A stretch of 64,000 bases of DNA from positions 62,001 through 126,000 of the forward strand of contig NZ_JAFFJV010000003.1 in NCBI RefSeq assembly GCF_016924645.1. The letters are read 5' to 3'. A model generated the notes under the pieces. It searched no databases, was not told the DNA's origin, and worked only from the letters and a program-made list of their open reading frames with translations. The translations under genes and the position numbers were made by a program. This DNA is from Rufibacter psychrotolerans (GTDB lineage Bacteria; Bacteroidota; Bacteroidia; Cytophagales; Hymenobacteraceae). This document shows, in pieces, positions 49,773 through 58,528 of this stretch; position 1 is the first letter of the stretch, and every line of letters begins with the position of its first letter.

Positions 49773-52409
49773 TTATTTGTTCAAAGCCAAGGTGCCTTCC
49801 ACGGTTTTCTTGCTCTTTTTGGTAGCCGCATCGGGCTGGCCTCCGCCTACGCTGATGGTCACGTTGCCGGGCAGGTGCCGGGCGGTACCGTCCACGTCAA
49901 TCACGGTGAGGTCTTGCGGACGAAGCGTAAATGATACCACTTTGCTTTCGCCGCGTTTCAGGGCAATGCGCTCAAAGCCTTTGAGGGCTCTGATAGGTGT
50001 TTTGTAGCCGTTCACCTGACGAGTGAGGTAGAGCTGCACCACTTCCTCGCCGTCGCGCTTGCCGGAATTCGTCACGCGCACCTGCACGGTTACCGGGGTG
50101 TTCACTTTGCTTTCTTTAGGCAGCTCCAGTTTGTCATAGGTGAAGGTGGTGTAGCTCAAGCCGTGCCCGAAGCCGTAGAGCGGTTGTCCTTTGAAGTAGC
50201 GGTAGGTACGGTTCTCCATAGAGTAGTCCCCAAAGCCTGGCAGATCTGCATCGCTTTTGTAGAACGTCACCGGCAGACGTCCGGCTGGGTTGTAGTCGCC
50301 AAACAGCACATCGGCGATAGCGGTACCCGCCGATTGGCCGGCGTACCAGGCGTTCACGATGGCCGGGATGTTCTGGGCTTCCCACGGAATAGCAATGGCG
50401 CTACCGGTCATCATCACGAACACCACCGGCTTGCCGGTAGCTTTCAGTTCTTTCATCAGATTAGTCTGCACTTTGGGCAACAGGATAGACGTGCGGTCGC
50501 CGCCGTTAAAGCCGGGTTCGTTCACTTTCATCTCCTCGCCTTCCAGCTGCGGCGAGATACCACCCACGTAGATGATGGCATCGGCGTCTTTCACGCGGTT
50601 AGCCAGGGCCTTAAAGTCTGACTTGGCCAGGTTACCGGCGCGTAGCTGCACCATGGCTTTGCCGCCGTCCTGGTTGTATTCCAGCACCAGGCGGTAGGTT
50701 TTGCCTTGCTGCGTAGCCAGTTTGAAGCTTTTGGCGCCCCAGCGGTTGCGGGTCCAGGCGTTGAGCTGTTCTTTGCCGTCTACCAACAGGCGGTAGCCGT
50801 CGTCGCCTTCCACTTCCAGGGTAATGGAGCCGGTGTTTTTGGCGGTGAAATCGGTGGTGTAGCGGGCCGAGAAGTTATAGGCTTTCATGGTGCCGACCAC
50901 GGTCTCGCCTTCCTGCCAGAAGTTGTTGATCTCGGCTTCCTGGCGGGTAGCTACCGGCTGGCCTTTCAGCTCGGCGTTGTTGAAATACTCGGCCTTTACG
51001 CCGGGTTTGCCTTCAAAACTCAGCTGCGACTTAATATCGGTGTACACCAGCAGCGTGTCTTTGGTGAAGGTAGAAGCCCGCTCGTACACCACTTGCGTAC
51101 CGGCGCCCACTTTGTTTTTGATGCCTTGCAGGGCAGTCACAATCTCAGAAGGAATGCCGTTGTAGTTCCCCAGCACGGCAATCGGGTTATCGGCATTCGG
51201 ACCAATCACGGCAATCTTCTTCAGATTTTTCTTTAGCGGCAGGGTGTTCTTGTCGTTTTTCAGGAGCACCATAGACTGCTGCGCCATTTTGAGCGAGTGC
51301 GCTTTGTGTGGAGCGCTTTCCAGCACATCGGGCGAAGTCTGCGCGTATTTCACCATGGCGGCCGGGTCAAACATGCCCAACCGGAAACGGATGGTGAACA
51401 AGCGCTTCACCGATACATCAATCATGCGCTCGGTGATCTTGTTTTCCCGCACGGCTTGTACCAGGGCTTTGTAGGCATCGGTACCGCAGTCAATGTCGGT
51501 GCCGTGCATCACCGCGTCAGCCGAGGCCGAAGCAGCATCTGGGTGGGTTTTGTGGTTCTTGAAGAAGTCGTCAATGGCCCAGCAGTCAGAGGTGACGTAG
51601 CCGGTGAACTGCCACTGGTTGCGCAGGATGTCGTTCATGAGCACATCGGAACCGCAGCAGGGCTGGCCTCTGAAGGCGTTGTAAGCGCACATCACGCCCG
51701 CTACTTTGGCGTTCACCACCAGTTCCTCAAAAGCGGGCAAATAGGTATCCCAGAGGTCATAGTTGGTGGCGGTGGCGTTGAACACGTGGCGCTCGGGCTC
51801 CGGACCGCTGTGTACGGCGTAGTGCTTGGCGCAGGCCGCCGCTTTCAGGTACTTAGGGTCATCGCCCTGCAAGCCGCGCACGAACGCCCGACCCAGCATG
51901 GCGGTGAGGAACGGGTCTTCGCCGTAGGTTTCCTGCCCGCGGCCCCAGCGTGGATCCCGGAAGATGTTAATGTTAGGCGTCCAGTAGGTCAGGCCTACGT
52001 AGCGCTGCCCGCTTTTGCCTTCCTGAATGGCTTTGTTGTAAATGGCGCGGCCTTCCAGGGCGGAGTAATCGGCCATGACCTGCAGGGAAGTGGTGTCAAA
52101 CGTGGCGGCCATGCCGATGGCCTGCGGATACACGGTCACTTTGTAAGGCGTACGGGCCACGCCGTGCAGCACCTCGTTCCACCAGTCGTAACTGGGAATA
52201 CCCAGGCGGTCAATGGCCGGGGCCGAGTTGAGCATCTGCGCCACCTTCTCTTCCAGGGTGAGGCGCGAGACCAGATCGTTCACCCGGGCCTCAATGGTGA
52301 GGGACGGGTCCTGGAACGGGTACGCATATTTTTCTTCTTTTTTCGCCGACGTGAACGCCGCTATGCCAACGATGGCACTGAGAAAGACAAAGAGGACCGC
52401 TTTTTTCAT
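49773..52409 (-). CDS. glycoside hydrolase family 3 with PA14 insertion, exported
   Basis: 878 residues with signal peptide (VLFVFLSAIVGIAAF). The GH3 N-terminal barrel (about residues 35-330) includes YDWWNEVLHGVAR, TYWTPNINIFRDPRWGRGQE and nucleophile D275 in GYVTSDCWAIDD. The alpha/beta sandwich starts near residue 380 (SMVLLKNDKNTLPL) and is interrupted by a PA14 domain (about residues 480-610; VKAEYFNNAELKG, VEGDDGYRLLVDG). A fibronectin-III-like domain ends the protein. WNEVLHGV and the YGEDP motif favour beta-xylosidase/arabinofuranosidase activity, but beta-glucosidase is possible. No other polysaccharide-utilisation gene is adjacent. Confidence 0.94.
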   Translation of the reverse strand: MKKAVLFVFLSAIVGIAAFTSAKKEEKYAYPFQDPSLTIEARVNDLVSRLTLEEKVAQMLNSAPAIDRLGIPSYDWWNEVLHGVARTPYKVTVYPQAIGMAATFDTTSLQVMADYSALEGRAIYNKAIQEGKSGQRYVGLTYWTPNINIFRDPRWGRGQETYGEDPFLTAMLGRAFVRGLQGDDPKYLKAAACAKHYAVHSGPEPERHVFNATATNYDLWDTYLPAFEELVVNAKVAGVMCAYNAFRGQPCCGSDVLMNDILRNQWQFTGYVTSDCWAIDDFFKNHKTHPDAASASADAVMHGTDIDCGTDAYKALVQAVRENKITERMIDVSVKRLFTIRFRLGMFDPAAMVKYAQTSPDVLESAPHKAHSLKMAQQSMVLLKNDKNTLPLKKNLKKIAVIGPNADNPIAVLGNYNGIPSEIVTALQGIKNKVGAGTQVVYERASTFTKDTLLVYTDIKSQLSFEGKPGVKAEYFNNAELKGQPVATRQEAEINNFWQEGETVVGTMKAYNFSARYTTDFTAKNTGSITLEVEGDDGYRLLVDGKEQLNAWTRNRWGAKSFKLATQQGKTYRLVLEYNQDGGKAMVQLRAGNLAKSDFKALANRVKDADAIIYVGGISPQLEGEEMKVNEPGFNGGDRTSILLPKVQTNLMKELKATGKPVVFVMMTGSAIAIPWEAQNIPAIVNAWYAGQSAGTAIADVLFGDYNPAGRLPVTFYKSDADLPGFGDYSMENRTYRYFKGQPLYGFGHGLSYTTFTYDKLELPKESKVNTPVTVQVRVTNSGKRDGEEVVQLYLTRQVNGYKTPIRALKGFERIALKRGESKVVSFTLRPQDLTVIDVDGTARHLPGNVTISVGGGQPDAATKKSKKTVEGTLALNK

Positions 52410-52814
52410 GAAACAAGGGAAGGTTAAGCCAGAAAAGGTTGATTGTCCCGTAAGTTGGCAATTTTTTCAAAAACTTCCGCTAAAAAGGGAGTGACATTGC
52501 AGAAATAGCAATAGCGTTGCGGCCTTACCCGCTTTTTAGAACTGCTGCTGTGGCTCTGGTGTTTCGCGCCCGTTTTCCAGAAACGGGGCTTAAAGCAAGT
52601 AGCCTACAATACCTCATCCTGTGGCCGTGGTTCCCGTACCAATGAAAGAAAAGCACTCTTATTTACTCAACGCAGCGCCGGGCATCCGCAAGAGCCCGGG
52701 AACTTACTTAGGGCGAAAGCGCTACACACTCCAGGCCAGTTGGCACCAGCAGTTGCTTGCTCCAAAAGGAAACTATAACCGAAATCTATCCACCAAATCA
52801 ATCCTCACATTGTC
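52410..52814. other. divergent gap between the GH3 and NAD(P)-binding genes
   Basis: Contains a degenerate family D copy around 52570 (CCCGTTTTCCAGAAACGGGG, a 7-bp hairpin). No exact TAnnTTTG box and no gene seen. Confidence 0.4.
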
Positions 52815-53417
52815 ATGACGAACATAGGAATCTTAGGCGCGGGCAAGATAGGGTTGGCCTTCGCGCAGCACACGGCCAAAGCCGGGTATGCCACTATCCT
52901 GAGCAACAGCCGCGGACCGGAGACTTTGCAGGAGGCGGCGGCGCAAATCGGGCACGACGCTAAAGCGGGCACCACCCTGGAGGCCGCCGCCGCAGACATC
53001 GTGTTTTTGTCGGTGCCCTGGCCCCGTCTGGAGGCAGCCGTCGCGCCGGTTAAAAGTTGGGAGGGCAAACTGGTGATAGACGCCACCAACCCCGTGCTGC
53101 CGGGCCTGCTTCCCGCCCCCTTAGACGGCAAGCCCTCCAGCCAGGTAGTCGCTGAACTGTTGCCCGGTGCCCGGGTGGTGAAGGCCTTTAACACCCTGCT
53201 GTACTCGCTCCTGGCCTCGGACCCGCGGGAAGCGGGCGGAAACCGCGTGGTCTTTTATTCGGGCGACGACCTGGAGGCCAAACAAATCGTGCTGCAACTC
53301 ATCACCCGCCTGGGCTTTGCCGGCGTTGATCTGGGTACCCTGCAGACCTCGGCCAAACTGCAGCAATTCCCCGGCGGCTCCCTGCCCGGCCTGAACCTGA
53401 TCAAGCTGCCCGACTAA
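52815..53417 (+). CDS. NADPH-dependent F420 reductase-like NAD(P)-binding protein
   Basis: 200 residues. Rossmann motif GILGAGKIGLAFAQH at the N-terminus, then LSNSRGPETL and ADIVFLSVPWPRLEAAV, as in the F420-dependent NADP reductase-like family (pfam03807). VVKAFNTLLYSLL and VVFYSGDD near residues 130-155 also fit. Coenzyme F420 is not expected in this phylum, so it probably acts on another substrate with NADPH. Stand-alone gene. Confidence 0.88.
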   Translation: MTNIGILGAGKIGLAFAQHTAKAGYATILSNSRGPETLQEAAAQIGHDAKAGTTLEAAAADIVFLSVPWPRLEAAVAPVKSWEGKLVIDATNPVLPGLLPAPLDGKPSSQVVAELLPGARVVKAFNTLLYSLLASDPREAGGNRVVFYSGDDLEAKQIVLQLITRLGFAGVDLGTLQTSAKLQQFPGGSLPGLNLIKLPD

Positions 53418-53766
53418 GAAAGAGCCCCTGGACCTATCTCACGACTTCCATCCACCCGCACATCCACTTGCTGGCTTTCTCCGTTTCCAACCTGTTTCTC
53501 CTAAAACAGGTGGAAAACGGCGGAAATCACCCGCGCTTTTGGTAGGCTGTTTTTCCCTTCCGCGTGGAAGAACGCATCGGCATTCCCCTTTCTCCCGGCG
53601 CTCCGTTTCTGACTTGTTTTGCTGAGGCTTAGGGGAAAAGGAACAGTAATCCGTCTTATACTCAGGAACCCAAAACCTGGGGAGGCCACCTCTTGCCCCC
53701 CTTTTCAAAGAGACTTAAGCTGTTTACACGCTCAAATCATTGAACCCCCACCAAACTTCTAAGCAA
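53418..53766. other. non-coding gap before the 53767 lipoprotein gene
   Basis: Only a weak hairpin (CCTGTTTCTCCTAAAACAGG, near 53490-53510) was seen. The overlapping minus-strand frames lack any recognisable protein feature. Confidence 0.4.
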
Positions 53767-54366
53767 ATGAAAAGAACTTACGGCCCTTATCTCTCCCTGC
53801 TTTCTCTGGCGCTGGCCTTGGGTACGTTGCTCTGCCTCCCTTCCTGTTCTGCAGACGATGAAGCCGAAAACCGCATTCCCAGCATTGCCGGCTACTATAG
53901 GTTTGTGTCCATCACCTCCTCAGCAGCCGTTGACCTGAACCAGGACGGAGTGCTCTCTACCAATCTACTGGCAGAAATTGAGGGGTATGATTTCACTTAC
54001 CCCGAGGCAAACCTGGAACTGCGGCCCACCAGGCACAACACCACCAACCACAAACGCATTGACATCTTCTTCCCGCATCCTAACCTGGTACTGGACATCA
54101 CCACCGGGCAGGAAGTGATGCTGTACACCAAGAACGCACTTAACGGCACCGGCTACACCTACAGCTATGATGAAAAGACCTCGGCCATTGACATCATTCG
54201 CACTGCCAATCACCCAGAAACGGAACAGGAATGGGGCCGGTTGAACCGTCTTACGGTGTCAGGAACGAACCAACTGGAGGCCAGCATCTCCAAAAGGTAT
54301 TATGACTTTCACACCCAAAGCTGGCTCCCGCTGAACATCACCGCGGTCTATGAGAAGGTAGAGTAA
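53767..54366 (+). CDS. lipoprotein of unknown function
   Basis: 199 residues from the ATG at 53767. Lipoprotein signal LSLALALGTLLCLPSCSADD. The mature domain is predicted mostly beta: IPSIAGYYRFVSITSSAAVD, EGYDFTYPEANLELRPTRHN and TKNALNGTGYTYSYDEKTS. The DLNQDGVLSTNL stretch near residue 60 resembles an EF-hand-like/dockerin calcium loop. The pattern of a lipocalin-like barrel is possible. Family not recognised. Confidence 0.77.
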   Translation: MKRTYGPYLSLLSLALALGTLLCLPSCSADDEAENRIPSIAGYYRFVSITSSAAVDLNQDGVLSTNLLAEIEGYDFTYPEANLELRPTRHNTTNHKRIDIFFPHPNLVLDITTGQEVMLYTKNALNGTGYTYSYDEKTSAIDIIRTANHPETEQEWGRLNRLTVSGTNQLEASISKRYYDFHTQSWLPLNITAVYEKVE

Positions 54367-54430
54367 CCAGGCCGCTTTCTCCGGTTGCGCGGTTCTCTGG
54401 TTAGGCTTTCACATGCCCTCTAAAACCATA

Positions 54431-54465
54431 TTTTCAAGCCAGTTTCAGGAAAACAGCCCGAAAAC
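54431..54465. repeat. family D palindrome
   Basis: TTTTCAAGCCAGTTTCAG then GAAAACAGCCCGAAAAC, about 65 nt after the lipoprotein gene's stop, in the 292-nt gap before the SDR gene. Confidence 0.58.
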
Positions 54466-54658
54466 CCGCTGCGCGACCCACAGGAGCGATTGGCTGAAAA
54501 CCCTTTCTTTTTACCCCGAAACCTTCTCGCCTACTCTTTCCGCAGAAGCGTCTATTTTTGCCCTTTTTTTCTGGAAAGGAGGCCAAAACAGGTTTGTTTA
54601 TAACCTTCCGCGCCGAGGCTTGTTTTGGTTTCAATAACACGGGGAAACTCATTGGGGC

Positions 54659-56125
54659 ATGAAGATTTTGTTGACAGGCGCTACGGGCTACATCGGGAAA
54701 AGGCTGCTGCCGGTGCTGCTGGAACAGGGCCACGAGGTCATCTGCTGCGTGCGCGACAAGAACCGGGTTCCTGCCGAGGGCGCGTACCAACACCCCAGGG
54801 TTTCTTTGCTGGAGATCGATTTTCTGCAGCAGAAGGAGACACCTGAAGCCATCCGTAACATAGACGCGGCCTATTACCTCATTCACTCCATGAGTTCTCC
54901 GCACCAGGATTTTCAGAAGTTGGAGGAAACCTCGGCCCAGAATTTCATGCAGCTGGTGGCGCAAACGGCGGCCCGGCAGATTATCTATCTGGGCGGCATT
55001 ACCAATGAAGAGAAGCTCTCTCGGCACCTGGCCTCCCGGAAAAAGGTGGAGGAGATTCTGCGGCAAAGCGCTGTTCCGCTTACCTGCCTCAAAGCGGCCA
55101 TTATTGTGGGCTCGGGCAGCGCTTCGTTTGAGATCATCCGGGATCTGGTGGAGAAACTGCCCGTCATGATCGCACCCAAATGGCTCAACACCAAGAGCCA
55201 GCCTATTGCCATCCGCAACGTGCTGGAATACCTCACCGGCGTTCTGCTCCGGCCCGAGACGTTTCACCAGTCCTATGACATCGGCGGGCCCGATGTGCTG
55301 TCTTACAAAGAGATGCTGCTTCAGTTTGCCGAGGTGCGCGGCCTGAAACGCTACATCTTCACGGTACCGGTCATGACTCCGCGGCTGTCCTCTTACTGGC
55401 TGTATTTTGTGACGTCTACTTCTTACACCCTGGCCGTGCACCTGGTGAACAGCATGAAGGTGGAGGTGATCGCCAAAGACAATGCGCTGGAACAGCTGTT
55501 GGGTATTCAGCCCATTTCTTACAAAAAGGCCGTGAAAATGGCGTTCCAGAAGATAGAGCAGAACAACGTGGTCTCCAGCTGGAAAGACGCCCTGGTGTCC
55601 AGTTACCAGGACAATTCCTTGCTGCAGCACATCCACGTGCCCACCAACGGGGTGTATGTGGATAAGCGGCAAAAGCCCATCACCAGCAATGCCCATCAGG
55701 TGCTGGAAAATATCTGGTCTATTGGCGGCAACCGTGGCTGGTACTACGCCGATTGGCTCTGGGAACTGCGGGGCTTTCTGGACAAAGTCTTTGGAGGGGT
55801 GGGTCTGCGCCGCGGCAGAACCAATGAGCATGCCATCCACACCGGCGACACCCTGGATTTCTGGCGTGTTCTGGCCGCCGACAAGCAAAACCAGCGCCTG
55901 CTGCTCTACGCTGAGATGAAACTGCCCGGCGAGGCCTGGCTGGAGTTCAACATCATCCGGAAGGAAGGCAAGCCCTACCTCACGCAAACCGCCACGTTCC
56001 GGCCCAAGGGTTTGCTGGGCCGGTTGTACTGGTACTCGGTGCTGCCGTTCCATTTCTTCATTTTTGATGGCATGGCCCAGAATCTTGTAGCGTATCAGCC
56101 TACGTCCCGTGCTCTGACTACTTAA
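54659..56125 (+). CDS. SDR-family NAD(P)-binding oxidoreductase with DUF2867 domain
   Basis: 488 residues. N-terminal extended-SDR Rossmann domain with GATGYIGKRLLPVLL at the start, YYLIHSMSS (about residues 70-80) and IIYLGGIT near residue 105. Residues about 330-480 form the DUF2867 domain (VYVDKRQKPI, WYYADWLWELRGFLDKVFGG, LDFWRVLAADKQNQRLLLYA). A 570-residue frame on the opposite strand is a mirror artefact. The family is often annotated as epimerase-like; the substrate is unknown. Confidence 0.92.
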   Translation: MKILLTGATGYIGKRLLPVLLEQGHEVICCVRDKNRVPAEGAYQHPRVSLLEIDFLQQKETPEAIRNIDAAYYLIHSMSSPHQDFQKLEETSAQNFMQLVAQTAARQIIYLGGITNEEKLSRHLASRKKVEEILRQSAVPLTCLKAAIIVGSGSASFEIIRDLVEKLPVMIAPKWLNTKSQPIAIRNVLEYLTGVLLRPETFHQSYDIGGPDVLSYKEMLLQFAEVRGLKRYIFTVPVMTPRLSSYWLYFVTSTSYTLAVHLVNSMKVEVIAKDNALEQLLGIQPISYKKAVKMAFQKIEQNNVVSSWKDALVSSYQDNSLLQHIHVPTNGVYVDKRQKPITSNAHQVLENIWSIGGNRGWYYADWLWELRGFLDKVFGGVGLRRGRTNEHAIHTGDTLDFWRVLAADKQNQRLLLYAEMKLPGEAWLEFNIIRKEGKPYLTQTATFRPKGLLGRLYWYSVLPFHFFIFDGMAQNLVAYQPTSRALTT

Positions 56126-56173
56126 TCTGGAAATGGGAAGAACCAAGGCTTTTTCGCCTAAGAAGAGAAGCTG

Positions 56174-56209
56174 TTTTTAAGGCATTTTGCGGAAAACAGC
56201 CTGTAAACG
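56174..56209. repeat. family D palindrome after the SDR gene
   Basis: GTTTTTAAGGCATTTTGC then GGAAAACAGCCTGTAAAC, about 50 nt past the stop. Confidence 0.58.
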
Positions 56210-56355
56210 GTCTCGCTTCATGGCCGCTGCTTTCCGTTATGAACGCTTTGCTCAGACGCGAAGCGTGTCTTAACCCACAGCAAAAAAACAGCCCAAGGCG
56301 CAAACCACCCCTCGTTTTGTCGTGTCTGCACCGCCTTTAAGTCAAAGCAGCTCAG

Positions 56356-56363
56356 TACGTTTG
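56356..56363 (+). promoter_or_regulatory. -7 box that decides the VOC gene start
   Basis: TACGTTTG, an exact TAnnTTTG match that ends 1 nt before the first in-frame ATG (56365). Transcription from it would start at or after that ATG, pointing to the second ATG at 56389 as the real start. Confidence 0.5.
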
Positions 56364-56388
56364 TATGGAACAAAACAAGACAAACGCT

Positions 56389-56892
56389 ATGGAAATACAG
56401 CACAACCATCCCCAGAAAATTACGCCGTTTTTGTGGTTCAACGGCAACGCCGAGGAGGCCATGCACTTCTACACCTCGGTGTTCAAAGACTCCAAAATCT
56501 TGAACGTGATGCGCTACACCCAGGCCGGTCCCGGCCCCAAAGGCAGTGTGATGTCTGGCACGTTCCAGTTGGCGGGGCAAGAGTTCATGGCCCTGAACGG
56601 CGGACCGCAGTACGCATTTACGCCGGCCATCTCGTTCTTTGTGCACTGTGACACGCAGGCCGAGCTAGACGAGTACTGGGACAAGTTCCTGGATGGCGGG
56701 CAGCCACAACAATGCGGGTGGATTCAGGACAGGTTTGGGGTGTGCTGGCAGATTGTTCCTACCGCCCTAGGCCAGATGCTGCAGGACCCCGATGCCGAAA
56801 AAGCCGGCCGCGTAATGCAAGCCATGCTGCAGATGGTAAAGCTTGACATTGCCACCCTAAGGCAAGCGTACGAGGCCGAACCGGTGGCCTAA
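56389..56892 (+). CDS. VOC family (PhnB/glyoxalase-like) protein
   Basis: 167 residues from the ATG at 56389, chosen because the -7 box lies directly against the earlier ATG at 56365 and family members begin just before KITPFLWFNGNAEEAMHFYT. Second half: FQLAGQEFMALNGGPQYAFT, SFFVHCDTQAELDEYWDKFL and the typical CGWIQDRFGVCWQIVP. These are the vicinal-oxygen-chelate beta-alpha-beta-beta-beta modules of the PhnB-like group. Function unknown. Confidence 0.9.
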   Translation: MEIQHNHPQKITPFLWFNGNAEEAMHFYTSVFKDSKILNVMRYTQAGPGPKGSVMSGTFQLAGQEFMALNGGPQYAFTPAISFFVHCDTQAELDEYWDKFLDGGQPQQCGWIQDRFGVCWQIVPTALGQMLQDPDAEKAGRVMQAMLQMVKLDIATLRQAYEAEPVA

Positions 56893-57021
56893 CCTTGCGC
56901 AGCCGCGTACGCGAGGCGCCCGGCCCCATACGCCTCTCCCCCTGTGGCGCATGAGCACGGCTCTCCCTGATTTGTCACCCAGAAAACAGAACTTCCTGGC
57001 CCAGAAATGGTATCTTTCCCC

Positions 57022-58416
57022 ATGAATTCGCGCAAAGAGCTGTTTCGTTTGATATGGGCGGCGGTGAAGGGACAAGAGCAAGACTACACCCGGCTTAGCC
57101 TCAAGAAATCTATCCTGCTGCTGGCCACGCCCATGATCCTGGAAATGCTCATGGAGTCGTTGTTCGCGGTGGTAGACATCTTCTTTGTGGGCCGGCTGGG
57201 GCCCGATGCCATTGCCACCGTGGGGCTCACCGAATCTATCCTGATGCTGATGTACGCCATAGGCATGGGCATTAGCATGGCGGGCACGGCCATGGTGGCG
57301 CGGCGCATTGGCGAAAAGCAGTACAAAAAAGCGGGCACCACCACGTTTCAGCTCCTGATCACTGGTCTGGTGCTGGCCTCGGCCATGGGCCTGCTCACGT
57401 TCCTGTTCGCCCCGGAAATCCTGCGCCTGATGGGGGCTACGCCCGAGATCCTGGCCATTGGGGTGCCGTACGCGCGCATCATCTTCGCCGGAAACCTCTC
57501 CATTATCCTGCTGTTCCTGATCAACGGGGCGTTCAGGGGGGCGGGGCAGCCGCACCTGGCCATGCGCACGCTTTGGTTCGCCAACGGGGTGAACATTATC
57601 CTGGCCCCGCTGCTCATTTTCGGGTTGGGACCCGTGGAGGGCCTGGGGCTGGCCGGGGCCGCCTGGGCCACCACCAGCGCCCGAACCCTGGGCGTGGTGT
57701 ACCAGCTTTACCACCTGTTCAACGGCAAGCACCTGCTCAGGATTACCCGGGAGAACATGCGGGTGCAGTACAAGGTGGTGGTAGAGATCCTGAAAGTGTC
57801 GGTGGGCGGAATGGGCCAGTTCATGATTGACTCAGCCAGCTGGATTTTTCTCACCCGCATCATGGTGGAGTTCGGGAGCCATGCGCTGGCCGGCTACACC
57901 ATTGCATTCCGGGTGATTTCGTTTACCCTGCTGCCGGCCTGGGGCCTGTCGTCGGCGGCGGCCACGCTGGTGGGCCAAAACCTGGGGGCCGGCAAGCCGC
58001 GCCGCGCCGAGCTGGCCGTCTGGCTCACCGCCCGGTACAACATGATCTTTCTGGCGGCCGCCACGCTGGGCTTCTTCCTGTTTGGCCGGTACCTCACCGG
58101 CTTTTTCACCCAGGACCCCGAGGTTATTGCCATTGGCACCGAGGGCCTGAAGATCATTACGCTGGGCTACGTGTTCTTCGGGCTGGGCATGGTAATGGTG
58201 CAGTCGTTCAACGGGGCCGGCGACACCAGGACCCCGGCCTTCATCAACATTCTGGTGCTCTGGTTTCTGGAGGTTCCCCTGGCCTACCTTTTTGCCGTGT
58301 ACCTGAAGCTAGGGGCCACGGGCATCTTCATCATCATTGCCTTCAGCCACTCTACGCACGCGCTCATTAGCTGGTGGCTGTTCAGGAAAGGCCGCTGGAA
58401 AACGGTGAAAATTTAA
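57022..58416 (+). CDS. MATE family multidrug/toxin efflux transporter
   Basis: 464 residues from the ATG at 57022 (or 469 from 57007). About twelve membrane helices. The first is near residues 30-55 (ILLLATPMILEMLMESLFAV), followed by VDIFFVGRLGPDAIATVGL, the N-terminal MATE signature. The second half repeats it: SVGGMGQFMIDSASWIFLTR near residue 260. A TATCTTTC sequence (one base from -7) lies 3 nt before 57022. It exports organic cations in exchange for Na+ or H+. No regulator is adjacent. Confidence 0.93.
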   Translation: MNSRKELFRLIWAAVKGQEQDYTRLSLKKSILLLATPMILEMLMESLFAVVDIFFVGRLGPDAIATVGLTESILMLMYAIGMGISMAGTAMVARRIGEKQYKKAGTTTFQLLITGLVLASAMGLLTFLFAPEILRLMGATPEILAIGVPYARIIFAGNLSIILLFLINGAFRGAGQPHLAMRTLWFANGVNIILAPLLIFGLGPVEGLGLAGAAWATTSARTLGVVYQLYHLFNGKHLLRITRENMRVQYKVVVEILKVSVGGMGQFMIDSASWIFLTRIMVEFGSHALAGYTIAFRVISFTLLPAWGLSSAAATLVGQNLGAGKPRRAELAVWLTARYNMIFLAAATLGFFLFGRYLTGFFTQDPEVIAIGTEGLKIITLGYVFFGLGMVMVQSFNGAGDTRTPAFINILVLWFLEVPLAYLFAVYLKLGATGIFIIIAFSHSTHALISWWLFRKGRWKTVKI

Positions 58417-58455
58417 CCCACCGCGCACTGCGCCTTGCGTCAGCGGCTGCCAAGG

Positions 58456-58491
58456 GTTTCAGGGCTGTTTCTGGTAAAACAGGCCTAAAAC
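58456..58491. repeat. family D palindrome between convergent genes
   Basis: GTTTCAGGGCTGTTTCTGG then TAAAACAGGCCTAAAAC: near-consensus copy 39 nt past the MATE stop and 37 nt past the convergent M90 gene's 3' end. Likely a bidirectional terminator. Confidence 0.72.
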
Positions 58492-58528
58492 AGGGATGGG
58501 TGAGCGCAAGCCCAGAGCCGGAGCGGCC

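Noticed and set aside
54434..56146. 570-residue open frame on the minus strand
   Set aside because: It is the mirror of the SDR gene 54659-56125, which has clear Rossmann and DUF2867 motifs. The minus-strand translation has no recognisable domain.
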